Source: Nitrospirae bacterium YQR-1 (GTDB taxonomy: Bacteria > Nitrospirota > Thermodesulfovibrionia > Thermodesulfovibrionales > Magnetobacteriaceae). Taken from it: a stretch of 64,000 nucleotides of DNA. Every line of letters begins with the position of its first letter. Positions within the stretch are counted from its first letter, which is position 1. A program made the translations under genes and the position numbers. The stretch covers positions 248,001-312,000 of the forward strand of contig JAMOBJ010000001.1 of assembly GCA_039908095.1 (NCBI GenBank). Direction: 5' to 3'. Positions 52,833-62,210 of this stretch are shown here, piece by piece. The notes under the pieces were generated by a model. It worked only from the letters and a program-made list of their open reading frames with translations. It was not told where the DNA came from and did not search any database.

Positions 52833-52995
52833 GCCACTACCCTGTCCTGTAAACCACGCCCTGTCCCAGGCATTCAGAGAGCTCCACAGGGTAATAAACC
52901 CAAAAACAGACTATATGATTTTGTAATTGCGGCATTTTTGTAATTCTACTTATCTGACAATTTTACGTTTTCTACGGGCTTATGTCAAGAGTGAC

Positions 52996-53017
52996 AATTG
53001 CCTCATCAAAAAACTAT
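52996..53017. repeat. 22-bp repeat fragment shared with 14672-14693
   Basis: This segment is identical to 14672-14693. Here it lies immediately before the TIR repeat block and may be part of its ancestral left arm. Confidence 0.45.
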
Positions 53018-53023
53018 GCAAAT

Positions 53024-53115
53024 AGGCGGCTGGGAGCTGGCGACGCTCGGAGAGTACGCCCCTGAGCTTGTGATTCAAGCCAACGAAGTTAGACGATTGA
53101 CTGCAACTTGGTATA
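53024..53115 (+). repeat. TIR repeat copy, right part
   Basis: The inner AGGCGGCTGGGAG (53024-53036) is shared with 38283-38295, and CAAGCCAACGAAGTTAGACG through TGCAACTTGGTATAA (53076-53115) is the conserved family block. The left TIR is missing. It lies upstream of purQ. Confidence 0.6.
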
Positions 53116-53241
53116 ACTACAAATCTCGTCTTCTTGACAAAAGAGCTGCAATAATATAGCATAATACACAGTACGTTTTAGTATGCGGCAACGATGCTGA
53201 TTATAGTAAAATAACATAAGCAAAGGATGTGTGGGCAGCTG

Positions 53242-53940
53242 ATGTTTGCAATAGTGGTATTTCCCGGCAGCAACTGTGACCATGACTGCTATCACGTGAT
53301 AAAGCACGTCTGCGGAGCCGATGCCGGGTTTGTATGGCATAAGGAGACCTCACTGGGAAAGGATGTTAACGTTATAGTGCTTCCCGGTGGTTTTTCACAC
53401 GGAGACTATCTGAGAGCCGGGGCAATAGCAAGATTTTCTCCCATAATGCAGGCGGTGTCTGACTTTGCAGCCGCAGGCGGCCCCGTTATCGGTATCTGCA
53501 ACGGCTTTCAAATACTCCTTGAGGCAGGCCTGCTGCCGGGGGCCATGTTAAGTAACAAGAACTTGAAATTTATCTGTAAAGATGTTTATATCAAAGTTAA
53601 AAATACAAACACTCCGTTTACCTCCACCCTTAGAGAGGGGCAAATTTTGAAAATCCCCATAGCCCACGCACAGGGTAATTACTATGCTGATGTGCAGACC
53701 ATAGACAAGCTAAAACAGCACAATAGCATCGCCTTTACCTACTGCAAAAGTGACGGAGAGGAAAACGGCGACGGTAACCCTAATGGCTCAATACTAAATA
53801 TTGCAGGGATTACAAATTCAGCAGGTAACGTGGTTGGTATGATGCCCCACCCTGAGAGATGCTCAGAGGAGATACTTAGCAATACCGATGGCAGGGCGAT
53901 TTTTGAATCAGCTTTGCAATATATAAAAAAAAGGCTCTAA
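53242..53940 (+). CDS. purQ: Phosphoribosylformylglycinamidine synthase subunit PurQ
   Basis: 232 aa from the ATG at 53242, whose product begins [19 protein letters not shown] as PurQ normally does; an ATG at 53227 adds five residues. Class I glutamine amidotransferase: nucleophile Cys in [10 protein letters not shown] near residue 86 and the His-Glu pair in HPERC near the end. It supplies ammonia to PurL in purine synthesis. purS and purL are not adjacent. Confidence 0.92.
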   Translation: MFAIVVFPGSNCDHDCYHVIKHVCGADAGFVWHKETSLGKDVNVIVLPGGFSHGDYLRAGAIARFSPIMQAVSDFAAAGGPVIGICNGFQILLEAGLLPGAMLSNKNLKFICKDVYIKVKNTNTPFTSTLREGQILKIPIAHAQGNYYADVQTIDKLKQHNSIAFTYCKSDGEENGDGNPNGSILNIAGITNSAGNVVGMMPHPERCSEEILSNTDGRAIFESALQYIKKRL

Positions 53941-53952
53941 AGAGGAGGTTAT

Positions 53953-54801
53953 ATGCCAGGAGGTATTTTTGACGGGTATGAACCCAGAATTCCCAAACCG
54001 GTTTTTAAGAAGAGTTATCTTGTTATTGCCTTACTGATAGTGGGATTTTTTGTACTTCTTGCAATAAATCCATTTGTAACAATAGGAGCAGGCGAGAGGG
54101 GCGTTGTGCTTAATTTTGGAGCAGTGCAGCCTATTGTTCTTTCCGAGGGACTCCATGTGGTAATTCCAGTAGTGCAAAAAGTGGTGAAGGTGGATGTAAA
54201 GGTGCACAAAGCGCAGACTAATGCAGACGCCTCATCGCGTGATTTACAGGAGGTTACTACAGTAATCGCTATTAACTACCACATCCTGCCGGATAAGGCA
54301 AACATTATTTATCAAAATATCGGTCTCAGCTACAAGGAAAGAATCATAGACCCTGCCCTTCAGGAAGTAGTAAAGGCGGTAGCGGCACGATACACTGCTG
54401 AGGAGTTAATAGCCAAAAGACCGGTTGTGAGCACTGAGATGAAAGACGGCCTTATGGAAAGACTGCATAAACATAATATTATAGTAGATGAATTTTCAAT
54501 AGTCAACTTTGCATTTTCAAAGCTCTTTATGGAAGCCATCGAGTCTAAGCAGACGGCTGAGCAGTTGGCACTAAAGGCCTCGCGTGACCTTGACAGGATA
54601 AAGATTGAAGCTGACCAGAAGATTGCACAGGCAAAGGCTGAGGCTGAGGCGTTAAGGCTTCAGAAAGAAAACATCTCCCCGGATCTTATCAAACTAAGAA
54701 GAATTGAGGCCAACATGAAGGCCATAGAAAAGTGGAACGGCATAATGCCGAAGGTTACCACTCAAACTATGCCGTTTATTGATGCAACAAATCTGGAATA
54801 A
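53953..54801 (+). CDS. Prohibitin/SPFH family membrane protein
   Basis: 282 aa. One N-terminal helix (LVIALLIVGFFVLLAINPF), then the SPFH/band 7 domain (GERGVVLNFGAVQPIVLSEG), and a long charged coiled coil near 200-245 (AEQLALKASRDLDRIKIEAD). Prohibitins form ring scaffolds at the inner membrane, often with FtsH. AGAGGAGG precedes the ATG. The 3' end overlaps selA by about 20 bp. No FtsH gene is nearby. Confidence 0.9.
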   Translation: MPGGIFDGYEPRIPKPVFKKSYLVIALLIVGFFVLLAINPFVTIGAGERGVVLNFGAVQPIVLSEGLHVVIPVVQKVVKVDVKVHKAQTNADASSRDLQEVTTVIAINYHILPDKANIIYQNIGLSYKERIIDPALQEVVKAVAARYTAEELIAKRPVVSTEMKDGLMERLHKHNIIVDEFSIVNFAFSKLFMEAIESKQTAEQLALKASRDLDRIKIEADQKIAQAKAEAEALRLQKENISPDLIKLRRIEANMKAIEKWNGIMPKVTTQTMPFIDATNLE

Positions 54802-56173
54802 AACATTAAGGGGACTTCCCTCGGTTGATGCAGTACTTCAATCGGAGGAAGGCCAGCGCTGGCTGAACGCTTATCCCCGCAAATTTCTCCTAAAGGCAAT
54901 CAGAGAAGCAATCGGGGAAAGACGTTCAATGCTGCTTAAAGATACTCCTGATAGCCATGACTCCGGCAATTTGTTCGATGATATACAGAAAAAGCTTTCC
55001 GATATAGGCTTATACAGCCTCAGAGCGGTAATAAATGCAACCGGCATAGTGATTCATACAAACCTTGGCAGAGCGCCGCTTAGCGGCACCACGCTTAAAC
55101 ACCTCAACGACATAGCCTCCGGGTACTCCAATCTTGAGTACGATTTGAAAGCAGGCGGGCGCGGCAAGCGTCATGTCCATTTAAATACAATACTAAAGGA
55201 ACTGACGGGGGCCGAGGATGCCATGGTGGTAAATAACAATGCCGCCGCCGTGTTTCTTGCCTTAACTGCACTTACTTCCATTAAGAAAGAGGTGATAGTC
55301 AGTCGGGGGGAGCTGATAGAAATCGGCGGCTCCTTTCGCATTCCTGACATAATGGCGGCAGGCGGGGCTATCCTTAAAGAGGTCGGCACTGCCAACAAAA
55401 CACATCTCTATGACTATGAAAGTGCTGTCTGCGCAAACACCGGAGTGATTTTAAAGGTTCATCGCTCAAACTTTACAGTGACCGGTTTTACCGGCGAGGT
55501 TGAAATTGCCGGCCTGGTAAAACTAGCGCAAAAGACGTCAACACCTGTGATGTATGATTTAGGCAGCGGCTGCCTTGTTGATCTGCGTCCCTGGGGTATT
55601 CACACCGAGCCTGTAGTGAGTGAGGTGGTAAAAGCCGGTGTTGACATTGTAACTTTTAGTGGAGACAAACTCCTTGGCGGCCCCCAGTGCGGTGTTATTA
55701 CAGGCAGGCAAAAGTATATAGAGCTATTAAGAAAGCACCCGCTTGCAAGAGCCCTTAGAGTGGATAAATTTACCATATCAGCCATGGAGTCTGTGCTTAT
55801 GGATTATGCCGCCGCAGAGGGGGTAACTGAAAATATCCCGATTCTTGGAATGCTTCTGGGAGATGTTGAAAAAATAAAGGAGCGGGCACTTAAAATACAA
55901 GAGGGTTTAAATGCCCTCACCTCACTAACCGTAACAGTTAAGGAAGATGAATCCGAGGCTGGAGGGGGCTCTCTGCCCGGTGTTAAATTTAAAACATTTA
56001 CCCTGCTAATTAAGCATTCAACTCTGTCTGCGCAACAACTGCAGCGTCTTATAAGAAATACCAAAAAGACGCCGATTATTGGACGAATTAAGGACGATAC
56101 TCTGATTCTCGATGCCCGCACTATCTTCGACAACCAAGTGCACCGGATTATAGATACTATGATAGAAATATAA
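54782..56173 (+). CDS. selA: L-seryl-tRNA(Sec) selenium transferase
   Basis: 463 aa PLP enzyme that converts Ser-tRNA(Sec) to Sec-tRNA(Sec). Typical start (LRGLPSVDAVLQSEEG), INATGIVIHTNLGRAPLS near residue 82, YSNLEYDLKAGGRG near residue 118, and the PLP lysine in FSGDKLLGGPQCGVITG near residue 293. ATG at 54782 lies inside the end of the prohibitin gene; TTG at 54779 is possible. Shows the organism uses selenocysteine. selB, selD and selC are not in the window. Confidence 0.93.
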   Translation: MQQIWNKTLRGLPSVDAVLQSEEGQRWLNAYPRKFLLKAIREAIGERRSMLLKDTPDSHDSGNLFDDIQKKLSDIGLYSLRAVINATGIVIHTNLGRAPLSGTTLKHLNDIASGYSNLEYDLKAGGRGKRHVHLNTILKELTGAEDAMVVNNNAAAVFLALTALTSIKKEVIVSRGELIEIGGSFRIPDIMAAGGAILKEVGTANKTHLYDYESAVCANTGVILKVHRSNFTVTGFTGEVEIAGLVKLAQKTSTPVMYDLGSGCLVDLRPWGIHTEPVVSEVVKAGVDIVTFSGDKLLGGPQCGVITGRQKYIELLRKHPLARALRVDKFTISAMESVLMDYAAAEGVTENIPILGMLLGDVEKIKERALKIQEGLNALTSLTVTVKEDESEAGGGSLPGVKFKTFTLLIKHSTLSAQQLQRLIRNTKKTPIIGRIKDDTLILDARTIFDNQVHRIIDTMIEI

Positions 56174-56258
56174 AGGACAGCCCCCTCATACCAACTGGGT
56201 ATTACTTCCGGCTGCAACTTGCAATAGCATGTTGATATAGAAGTCAAAAAACAGGGCA

Positions 56259-57269
56259 CTATACAGTGTAATAGCCGGAGTACCAATCTATGAAATTTTT
56301 AATTCCCTCACGTAGTGGAGTTTTTGGTGTGAAATCAAAATCCTGTGTCAGAGCGTCAATATCTGCATATGTGGAGGGCACATCGCCGGGCTGAATCGGT
56401 AAAAACTCCTTAACAGCCTTTTTGTTTAACAGCTCCTCAATTATTTCAATAAAATCAAGTAGTTTCACAGGTTGATTGTTGCCGATATTATAGAGTTTGT
56501 ATGGAGCAAAGCTAATAGAAGGGTCAGGGGTTTCACTGTTCCAGTATGCTGATGGTTCAGGGATTTTCTTTATTACCCTCACCAGCCCCTCAACTATATC
56601 ATCAATGTAGGTAAAATCACGGTTCATATTTCCAAAGTTAAAGACCTTAATGGGATTTCCCTCAATGACAGCTTTTGTGAAAAGAAAAAGGGCCATATCA
56701 GGGCGCCCCCATGGACCGTAAACCGTAAAGAAACGAAGTCCGGTTGCCGGCAGCCTGTACAGGCTACTATAGACATGAGCCATGAGCTCATTAGACTTCT
56801 TTGTTGCAGCATATAAAGAAACCGGGTGATCAACATTTTGGGTGACTGCAAAGGGCATCTGCGTGTTTGCTCCATAGACGGAACTTGATGAGGCAAAGAC
56901 CAAGTGCTTTACCCCCGTGTTTTTGCAACCCTCGAGGATATTTAAAAAACCCATTACATTGGAGTCAATGTAAGAGTATGGATTTATCAAAGAATACCTT
57001 ACACCGGCCTGAGCAGCAAGATTTACAACCACGTCAAATCCCTCTTCAAAGATTTTAGAAGTGGTTTCCCTGTCGGAAAGCTCACACTTATAAAACTTAA
57101 AGCTGCTGTGTTTTGTTAATTGGCTAAGCCGGTCTTCTTTTATTTTAACATCGTAATAATTATTCATATTATCTATGCCTGATACAGGTTTTCCCTCATC
57201 AAGGAGTCTTTTACACAGATGAAAGCCAATGAATCCAGCGGCACCGGTTACAAGCACATTATCCTTCAT
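56259..57269 (-). CDS. NAD-dependent epimerase (UDP-glucuronate 4-epimerase-like)
   Basis: 336 aa extended SDR enzyme: NAD-binding [19 protein letters not shown], catalytic Tyr-Lys in [13 protein letters not shown] near residue 150, and [19 protein letters not shown] near residue 34, the segment seen in UDP-glucuronate epimerases. It makes nucleotide sugars for surface glycans. It overlaps the upstream FAD-dependent gene by 11 bp. Confidence 0.9.
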   Translation of the reverse strand: MKDNVLVTGAAGFIGFHLCKRLLDEGKPVSGIDNMNNYYDVKIKEDRLSQLTKHSSFKFYKCELSDRETTSKIFEEGFDVVVNLAAQAGVRYSLINPYSYIDSNVMGFLNILEGCKNTGVKHLVFASSSSVYGANTQMPFAVTQNVDHPVSLYAATKKSNELMAHVYSSLYRLPATGLRFFTVYGPWGRPDMALFLFTKAVIEGNPIKVFNFGNMNRDFTYIDDIVEGLVRVIKKIPEPSAYWNSETPDPSISFAPYKLYNIGNNQPVKLLDFIEIIEELLNKKAVKEFLPIQPGDVPSTYADIDALTQDFDFTPKTPLREGIKNFIDWYSGYYTV

Positions 57270-58623
57270 TTTCAGGCTCCTTTAGTATATGATTAGCAAA
57301 TTTAATACCCTGAGATACGGCGGGAGGGGTCATACAGAAGAAGAAACCGCCTAATCTGCCAATAGAGTACAGATTTTTATATTTTTTGATTTCTGCAAAA
57401 TTTCTTTCAAGCTGCACCTCGTAATCGAGGCCGTAAAGCGGCATAGAGTTACCCAGCCGGACAACCAGAGAGTTGCGCAGGTTCTCAGCTTTAAATATTC
57501 CCGCCCTTTCTAAATCAGCCGTGCACCTTTTAACAAGTCCGGTATCCGTCATAGCGGAGACTTCCGGTGTTTCATGAATTGTAAGGCAAATGCCTTCTTT
57601 CGCCGCGGCTGTATTGTCGCCAAAAATGTTTGACGGGTAGTATAGCCTCTTAAATATATAAGAGGGGTCTGTGTAGTAAACATAGAGAAGCGGTCTTTTC
57701 TTTAGGCGTCTTTGTTCGTAGGTAAGAAATACGTTTGTTATATTGGCATAGTGGAAATTCAGAGATGGGACACCTAATAGCGTGTTTAATTGATTTGCAG
57801 AGGCGCTCCAGAGAACATTTTCAACATGGTACTTGTTGCCGTCAACGATTACCGCTGTAATACGGTCTTCATTTTTTTCAAGCCCTATCTTTTTACAATT
57901 TAATATTATATCGCCTCCGGCCTCTTTATATCTTTGAAGCAACTGATTTGGGATAGACTGAAATCCGTTTGCCGGATATACGTACTTCTTATAAATGGCA
58001 TTAATGATGTATTTAACTTTATGCAGGATACCACCGGCGTGAGGGTCTCTGAATGGTTCCTTGTGGTGACGGATATCCCTGTCCACACGTGCAATCCAGT
58101 CGGCATGTACTGAGCCGGCAGGCATAAGTGCTTTTTTATGGATCATAGGGCCCAGCACTTGGTTATAATAAACATGACCGAATTTTGCTGTAATGTCCGC
58201 CTCCGCCGATATAAGCTCTTTTGGATTTATCTGCCCTTTCTTAAGATACGATTGCAATATCTGCTTCTTTATAATCCATGGGTAAAACAACAAATCCATA
58301 ATACCTGCGGGCATAGTCCATGATTTATTGCCGTTGACTATGCCGAATTTCCATCTTCTGGTAATCAGAGGCTCTTCCTTTAAGAGCTCGAATATTAATT
58401 CCTCGGCCTCGGCTCCCGGATTGGGAAACAGCACGTGAGGGCCCAGGTCAAACACTATGCCGTCAAGAGTAAATGAGCGGCACTGCCCGCCCGCCGAAGA
58501 TTCCTTCTCAACAATTAAACACCTCTTCCCGGCTTTAGACAATAAGTACCCTGCTGTAAGACCTGTCACTCCGGCTCCCACTATCAGAGTTAAATTGCTT
58601 TTATTTTCTTTGGTGGTGTTCAT
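57259..58623 (-). CDS. FAD-dependent NAD(P)-binding oxidoreductase, amine oxidase / UDP-galactopyranose mutase-like
   Basis: 454 aa. FAD-binding [20 protein letters not shown] at residue 13 and [13 protein letters not shown]. The C-terminal [20 protein letters not shown] near residue 420 is the second FAD contact. Similar proteins lie in polysaccharide clusters, with mutase- or oxidase-like folds. Overlap with the epimerase gene suggests a shared sugar-modifying step. The exact reaction is unknown. Confidence 0.8.
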   Translation of the reverse strand: MNTTKENKSNLTLIVGAGVTGLTAGYLLSKAGKRCLIVEKESSAGGQCRSFTLDGIVFDLGPHVLFPNPGAEAEELIFELLKEEPLITRRWKFGIVNGNKSWTMPAGIMDLLFYPWIIKKQILQSYLKKGQINPKELISAEADITAKFGHVYYNQVLGPMIHKKALMPAGSVHADWIARVDRDIRHHKEPFRDPHAGGILHKVKYIINAIYKKYVYPANGFQSIPNQLLQRYKEAGGDIILNCKKIGLEKNEDRITAVIVDGNKYHVENVLWSASANQLNTLLGVPSLNFHYANITNVFLTYEQRRLKKRPLLYVYYTDPSYIFKRLYYPSNIFGDNTAAAKEGICLTIHETPEVSAMTDTGLVKRCTADLERAGIFKAENLRNSLVVRLGNSMPLYGLDYEVQLERNFAEIKKYKNLYSIGRLGGFFFCMTPPAVSQGIKFANHILKEPENEG

Positions 58624-58636
58624 AAGACGTTAGAGG

Positions 58637-58759
58637 TTACCACAGTGGCCACAGCAGTGTCAAACACTCGTAGTTTGTGTTGCGATGATCAAAACACAAG
58701 AAAGCGTAAATTGCACGGCCATCGAAGTAGCGTTGTATATGTTCCGAACTAATACGCAT
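58637..58759 (-). CDS. Small ORF between kinase and FAD gene
   Basis: 40 codons, ATG at 58759 preceded by GAGGAGG (only 2 bp spacing), ending TAA at 58637, 13 bp before the FAD-dependent gene. The product MRISSEHIQRYFDGRAIYAF and its C-terminus CLTLLWPLW look protein-like, with an open frame continuing upstream. No family recognised; it may be a fragment of a decayed gene. Confidence 0.3.
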   Translation of the reverse strand: MRISSEHIQRYFDGRAIYAFLCFDHRNTNYECLTLLWPLW

Positions 58760-58779
58760 AGCCTCCTCGAGTAACTGTG

Positions 58780-60177
58780 TTAGTTTTTCATCCTTGCCAG
58801 CAGGGCGTTTACCTTGGCATCGCTTTTTTTGAGTTTTTCTGTGAGGATGATGGCCAGGTTTTTATAGAGTTTTAAACATAGCTTAGGCTCGGAGGTTCTG
58901 AGGATAACCTCGTTTATGGCAATGAGGTTACAATCGGTTTCCGCTATGGCTGCGGCAAACCTGGGAGCTGCCGATATAAGAGACATCTCCCCAAAACACT
59001 CGCCTAATTTCAGTACATTTAGTACAGTCTCAGGGCTGGAGTCGTCAAACTTTTTAGTGATTTTCACCTGGCCGGAGATTATTATATACATCTTACTGCC
59101 TACGGTGTTTTCCTTAAAAATAACCTCTCCCTTTTTATATGTCAACTTGAGGCTGATGTTGTAAATCTTGTTAAGTTCATCAATAGAGAAATCAGAAAAA
59201 AAAGCATAATTTCTCTTGAGGCTTTGCAGGAAGTCCTTATCTGCATACTCTTTAGAGAGATCAAGTCTCTGAGTTTCGTGTAACTCTTCCTGATTATGAA
59301 AAATTTCAAGGTCATCGGCAAATTCACCTGCGGACTGATATCTGTTGTCTTTGTTTTTTTCAAGCCCCTTTAATATACACTTGCTGAGATTTTCAGGAAT
59401 ATTACGGTCAATAGCATGTGGAGGCGTAGGGTTAAAGGTTTTAATTTTATGAAAAAGTTCAGGAAGCGCAGGTGCCACAAAAGGCTTCTTTCCCGTAAGA
59501 AACTCATACGTAAGGCAGGCCAGGGAGAAAACATCCGTTTGTCTGTCCAGTTCCAGACCGGATATCTGCTCAGGGGACATGTAGGAGGGTGTTCCCAGGA
59601 TTCTCTCTGAAGAAGGTTTACCGATAGGGGAGCTTGAGGAGGAGAGCATGGCAATACCAAAGTCCATAATCTTCACCTGATAATCCTTTGTTACTTTCTT
59701 ATCGTCTGAGACAATCATAATATTGGCAGGCTTAATGTCTCTGTGAATTACTCCTCTTTGGTGTGCATAGTGGAGCGCATTGGCTATCTGGATAAGTAAT
59801 CCCACCTTTTCAATGAGTTTAAAAGAGGCCTTTTCCAAAATTATGCTTTTTAGATTAATGCCGTCAACATACTCCATTACGAAATAATGAATGTCGTTAT
59901 ATTCACCAACGTCAAAGATGGTTGCTATGTTGGGATGAGATAGCTTTCCGGCTATTCTCACCTCCTGATAAAATAGATTGAGCATATCCCTTAAATTGAT
60001 ATTAGTTATGGCTTTGCCGATTTTGATTGTCTTGATTGCAACCACTCTGTCAATAATAGTATCCACACCCTTATAGACAAGCCCCATGGCCCCCTGCCCA
60101 AGCTCATGCAATATCCTATATCTGCCTATTTTAGTCAGGCCTACTGTGGAGTCATATAGTAAATTAAAATATCTCAT
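58780..60177 (-). CDS. Ser/Thr protein kinase with C-terminal cyclic nucleotide-binding domain
   Basis: 465 aa from the ATG at 60177; a longer frame reaches 60252 but would include promoter-like DNA of the next gene. Kinase domain about 18-285: GQGAMGLVYKG, VAIKTI, VIHRDIKPANIM, DFG, and activation segment GTPSYMSPEQISG. Residues about 330-450 are a CAP-like cNMP domain (MYIIISGQVKITKKF, GECFGEMSLISAAPRFAAAI). No membrane segment. cAMP or cGMP would tune kinase activity, as in few known bacterial kinases. Confidence 0.9.
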   Translation of the reverse strand: MRYFNLLYDSTVGLTKIGRYRILHELGQGAMGLVYKGVDTIIDRVVAIKTIKIGKAITNINLRDMLNLFYQEVRIAGKLSHPNIATIFDVGEYNDIHYFVMEYVDGINLKSIILEKASFKLIEKVGLLIQIANALHYAHQRGVIHRDIKPANIMIVSDDKKVTKDYQVKIMDFGIAMLSSSSSPIGKPSSERILGTPSYMSPEQISGLELDRQTDVFSLACLTYEFLTGKKPFVAPALPELFHKIKTFNPTPPHAIDRNIPENLSKCILKGLEKNKDNRYQSAGEFADDLEIFHNQEELHETQRLDLSKEYADKDFLQSLKRNYAFFSDFSIDELNKIYNISLKLTYKKGEVIFKENTVGSKMYIIISGQVKITKKFDDSSPETVLNVLKLGECFGEMSLISAAPRFAAAIAETDCNLIAINEVILRTSEPKLCLKLYKNLAIILTEKLKKSDAKVNALLARMKN

Positions 60178-60240
60178 ATAAACGGGCTTTATTATAACAT
60201 AGTTATTGAAATGTGGTGTTAGTAACCTGCGGCAGCGAAC

Positions 60241-60298
60241 ATATCTTTGCAAATAAAGTGAATATATCTTTACAAATAAATTATAATAATGCTATAGT
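60241..60298 (+). promoter_or_regulatory. Direct repeats and promoter of the secreted protein gene
   Basis: ATATCTTTGCAAATAAA (60241-60257) and ATATCTTTACAAATAAA (60264-60280) are a 17-bp direct repeat with one mismatch and a 23-bp period, about two helix turns. TTTACA (60269-60274) and TATAGT (60293-60298), 18 bp apart, form a likely promoter overlapping the second repeat, so a repressor or activator site is plausible. Confidence 0.5.
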
Positions 60299-60328
60299 CT
60301 CGGAAATTTAAAATTCAGGGGGTTAGAA

Positions 60329-61078
60329 ATGAAAAAAATCTTTCTTTCAGTTTTTATTTGTTTTTGTCTGTTGGCAGCAATCTCAGTCTATAGTAGCAGT
60401 GAACTGTATGCAGGTAGTTATGTAAGATTCTACCTTCCATACTTACACACTAACTCAAACAATATTACTTATTGTATTGCTGCTAACTCAGGGAGCGCCT
60501 TTGACAACATTACAGCTCTTGAATTTAAGGTGACAGCCAGTGGCTCCGGTTCATCAACGTCTTTAGGCAGCCCTCTTTACACGACAGCCAACAATTTGAG
60601 AACCAACATTACTAATTTTACTTCAAAAAGAAGCACTCTGGTAACATTTAGTGGTCAGGGAGTATATGTTGGTACCAGTACTGATGCATTATGGGACATC
60701 TCCGGCGTTACCGATACAACTTTGGGACAGTATGCCACCGCACTGACTTTTGTCTCTACTCTTGCCGGCTCAACCGGTGAATCAACAGGTGACAAAATAG
60801 CGTCAAACCTGGATTGCAAGAAGTTCGGATTAACTTGTTTTCAGGGCACAACAAGCCCAAAGCGTAACGTTGTAGGTTATACTTGTGAAGCCGGCACTTA
60901 TGACGGCACAACTTACAGGGTTTATAGGAATAGGAGCTATAATTCCGTTCACTTTGAGTGGACGAAATTGACCCAGAATGGGCAACAACCTTCTTATGTG
61001 CTACAAAGTACGTTTTTTATGCCTAACAATGGAAATGTAGATTCAGGAGCAGATAACGCTACCGACCTGACTTATTAA
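60329..61078 (+). CDS. Secreted protein of unknown function
   Basis: 249 aa with a clear Sec signal peptide (MKKIFLSVFICFCLLAAISV, cleavage near ELYAGS). The mature part is rich in Ser, Thr, Asn and Gly and lacks hydrophobic segments, like beta-sheet surface or periplasmic proteins. Three Cys occur near 170-190. AGGGGG precedes the ATG by 7 bp. It has its own promoter with a direct repeat and a strong terminator, so it is a single-gene unit. No family recognised. Confidence 0.7.
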   Translation: MKKIFLSVFICFCLLAAISVYSSSELYAGSYVRFYLPYLHTNSNNITYCIAANSGSAFDNITALEFKVTASGSGSSTSLGSPLYTTANNLRTNITNFTSKRSTLVTFSGQGVYVGTSTDALWDISGVTDTTLGQYATALTFVSTLAGSTGESTGDKIASNLDCKKFGLTCFQGTTSPKRNVVGYTCEAGTYDGTTYRVYRNRSYNSVHFEWTKLTQNGQQPSYVLQSTFFMPNNGNVDSGADNATDLTY

Positions 61079-61103
61079 TATTTCATTAGAAATGCTTTTG
61101 CCT

Positions 61104-61139
61104 TGCCGGTTGGTTTTATAGCCAACCGGCATTTTTTTT
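61104..61139. terminator. Bidirectional terminator between secreted protein and hemerythrin
   Basis: A 10-bp perfect stem TGCCGGTTGG (61104-61113) / CCAACCGGCA (61122-61131) followed by eight T (plus strand). On the minus strand the arms lie in the last codons of the hemerythrin gene and just after its stop. Confidence 0.85.
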
Positions 61140-61568
61140 AGAGTTACACGGAGGAGATTTCTTATAGATATTACCCATTTTTTTATCTATACCATTAATG
61201 TGCTGATACCACCAGTTCCGCATCCACGGCTGAAATTCTTTTGCTATTTTGAATATTTCACCTTTAGTACCTATTTTTATTTTCTCAAACTCTGTAAAAT
61301 CTCTGATAAACGCATCATGTTCACTCTTATGCTCCACATAATTTATAATCCCGTATTCATAGTTAATATTACTCTTAATAAAATCATCCTCGGTTTCAAA
61401 GTGAGTATCGACATACTGCCTCACAAATATAAATGTCCTGGCTATCTCTCTTAAATCGTTAGTTTCTATAGACTTAAATAATACATTTATACGTCTGAAG
61501 AGTTCTTTATGTTGAGTGTCAATAACATCAACACCAATTATTAAATCATCTGTCCACTCTATTTCCAT
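61116..61568 (-). CDS. Bacteriohemerythrin
   Basis: 150 aa. Oxygen-binding di-iron four-helix protein: GVDVIDTQHKELFRRIN near residue 12, THFETEDDFI near residue 54, EHKSEHDAFI near residue 78, and WYQHINGIDKKM near residue 118 give the seven iron ligands. It likely stores or senses O2 in the cytosol. The last residues (KKNAGWL) are encoded in the terminator hairpin shared with the convergent gene. It ends without its own terminator otherwise. Confidence 0.92.
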   Translation of the reverse strand: MEIEWTDDLIIGVDVIDTQHKELFRRINVLFKSIETNDLREIARTFIFVRQYVDTHFETEDDFIKSNINYEYGIINYVEHKSEHDAFIRDFTEFEKIKIGTKGEIFKIAKEFQPWMRNWWYQHINGIDKKMGNIYKKSPPCNSKKNAGWL

Positions 61569-61588
61569 TTTCCTTAGTACTCCTTTAT

Positions 61589-61613
61589 ACGATTGAATGC
61601 AACTTGGTATTAA
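61589..61613 (+). repeat. TIR repeat end (25 bp)
   Basis: ACGATTGAATGCAACTTGG followed by TATTAA is the outer right end of the TIR family, matching 16645-16658 in reverse orientation context and 38331-38352. It fills the 41-bp gap between coaE and hemerythrin and contains the coaE stop codon. Confidence 0.6.
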
Positions 61614-62188
61614 ATAAGCGCTGTGAGTTTTGTGTATATGGCTGCTGTCTGTGTGCCGAGCGCTTCAAGGCTGCCGGAGTTATTTATAACAAAATCCGAC
61701 AGGGGCAGCTTTTTCTCATCCGGTATCTGAGCCGACAGTCTGCTCTCTATGTCCTCTTCACTAAATCCTCTCTTTTTTAACCGCTCAGGAAGAAGCACCC
61801 TGTCACTTATTATCGTTATTATTTTATCAACAACACCGGTATAGCTATCCTCAAAAAGAAGTGGAATTTCCGCAATAACCAGTCGTTCTTTATTTGCAGA
61901 ACCGATATGTATTATTTCCTCTTTTACTAAAGGAAGAATAACGCCCTCAAGGGCCCGGCGTAAAGCAGGATTATTAAAAACCAGTGCTGCCACCATTGGT
62001 TTATTTATTTTGCCGTCAGCATCAAAAATATCACCAAGAAGCTCACCGGCTCTGAGCTTAACGGCAGGCTCAGCTAAAAGCCTGTGAACTATTTCATCGG
62101 CACTGACAGTTACCGCCCCAAGTGCTTTAAACACATTAAGGGCTGTGGTTTTTCCACAACCCAGGTTTCCAGTCAGACCGGCCAGCAC
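61610..62188 (-). CDS. coaE: Dephospho-CoA kinase
   Basis: 192 aa from a GTG at 62188, which has GGAG 4 bp upstream and lies 22 bp after the nrdJ stop; a longer frame runs into nrdJ. P-loop GLTGNLGCGKTTAL near residue 5, VSADEIVHRLL, and IPLLFEDSYTG near residue 107. It catalyses the last step of CoA synthesis. The stop TAA lies in the end of a TIR repeat. Confidence 0.9.
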   Translation of the reverse strand: MLAGLTGNLGCGKTTALNVFKALGAVTVSADEIVHRLLAEPAVKLRAGELLGDIFDADGKINKPMVAALVFNNPALRRALEGVILPLVKEEIIHIGSANKERLVIAEIPLLFEDSYTGVVDKIITIISDRVLLPERLKKRGFSEEDIESRLSAQIPDEKKLPLSDFVINNSGSLEALGTQTAAIYTKLTALI

Positions 62189-62210
62189 AGTCTCCGCTCC
62201 GGCAGAAGTG

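Larger units (their letters stand above)
52833..53241. other. Intergenic region with repeat fragments
   Basis: About 400 bp between divergent genes. It holds the 22-bp repeat at 52996-53017 and a TIR repeat right half at 53024-53115. The remainder near 52860-52950 shows no gene. A promoter for purQ is likely but not resolved; an AT-rich segment lies near 53150-53215. Confidence 0.5.

Noticed and set aside
52980-53340. Minus-strand frames of 60 and 83 codons
   Set aside because: They run through repeat DNA and the purQ start, without start signals or family features.
56174-56258. TIR repeat copy after selA
   Set aside because: ATACCAACTGGGTATT and GGCTGCAACTTGCAATAG resemble parts of the family, but mismatches in the TIR make it too degenerate to call.
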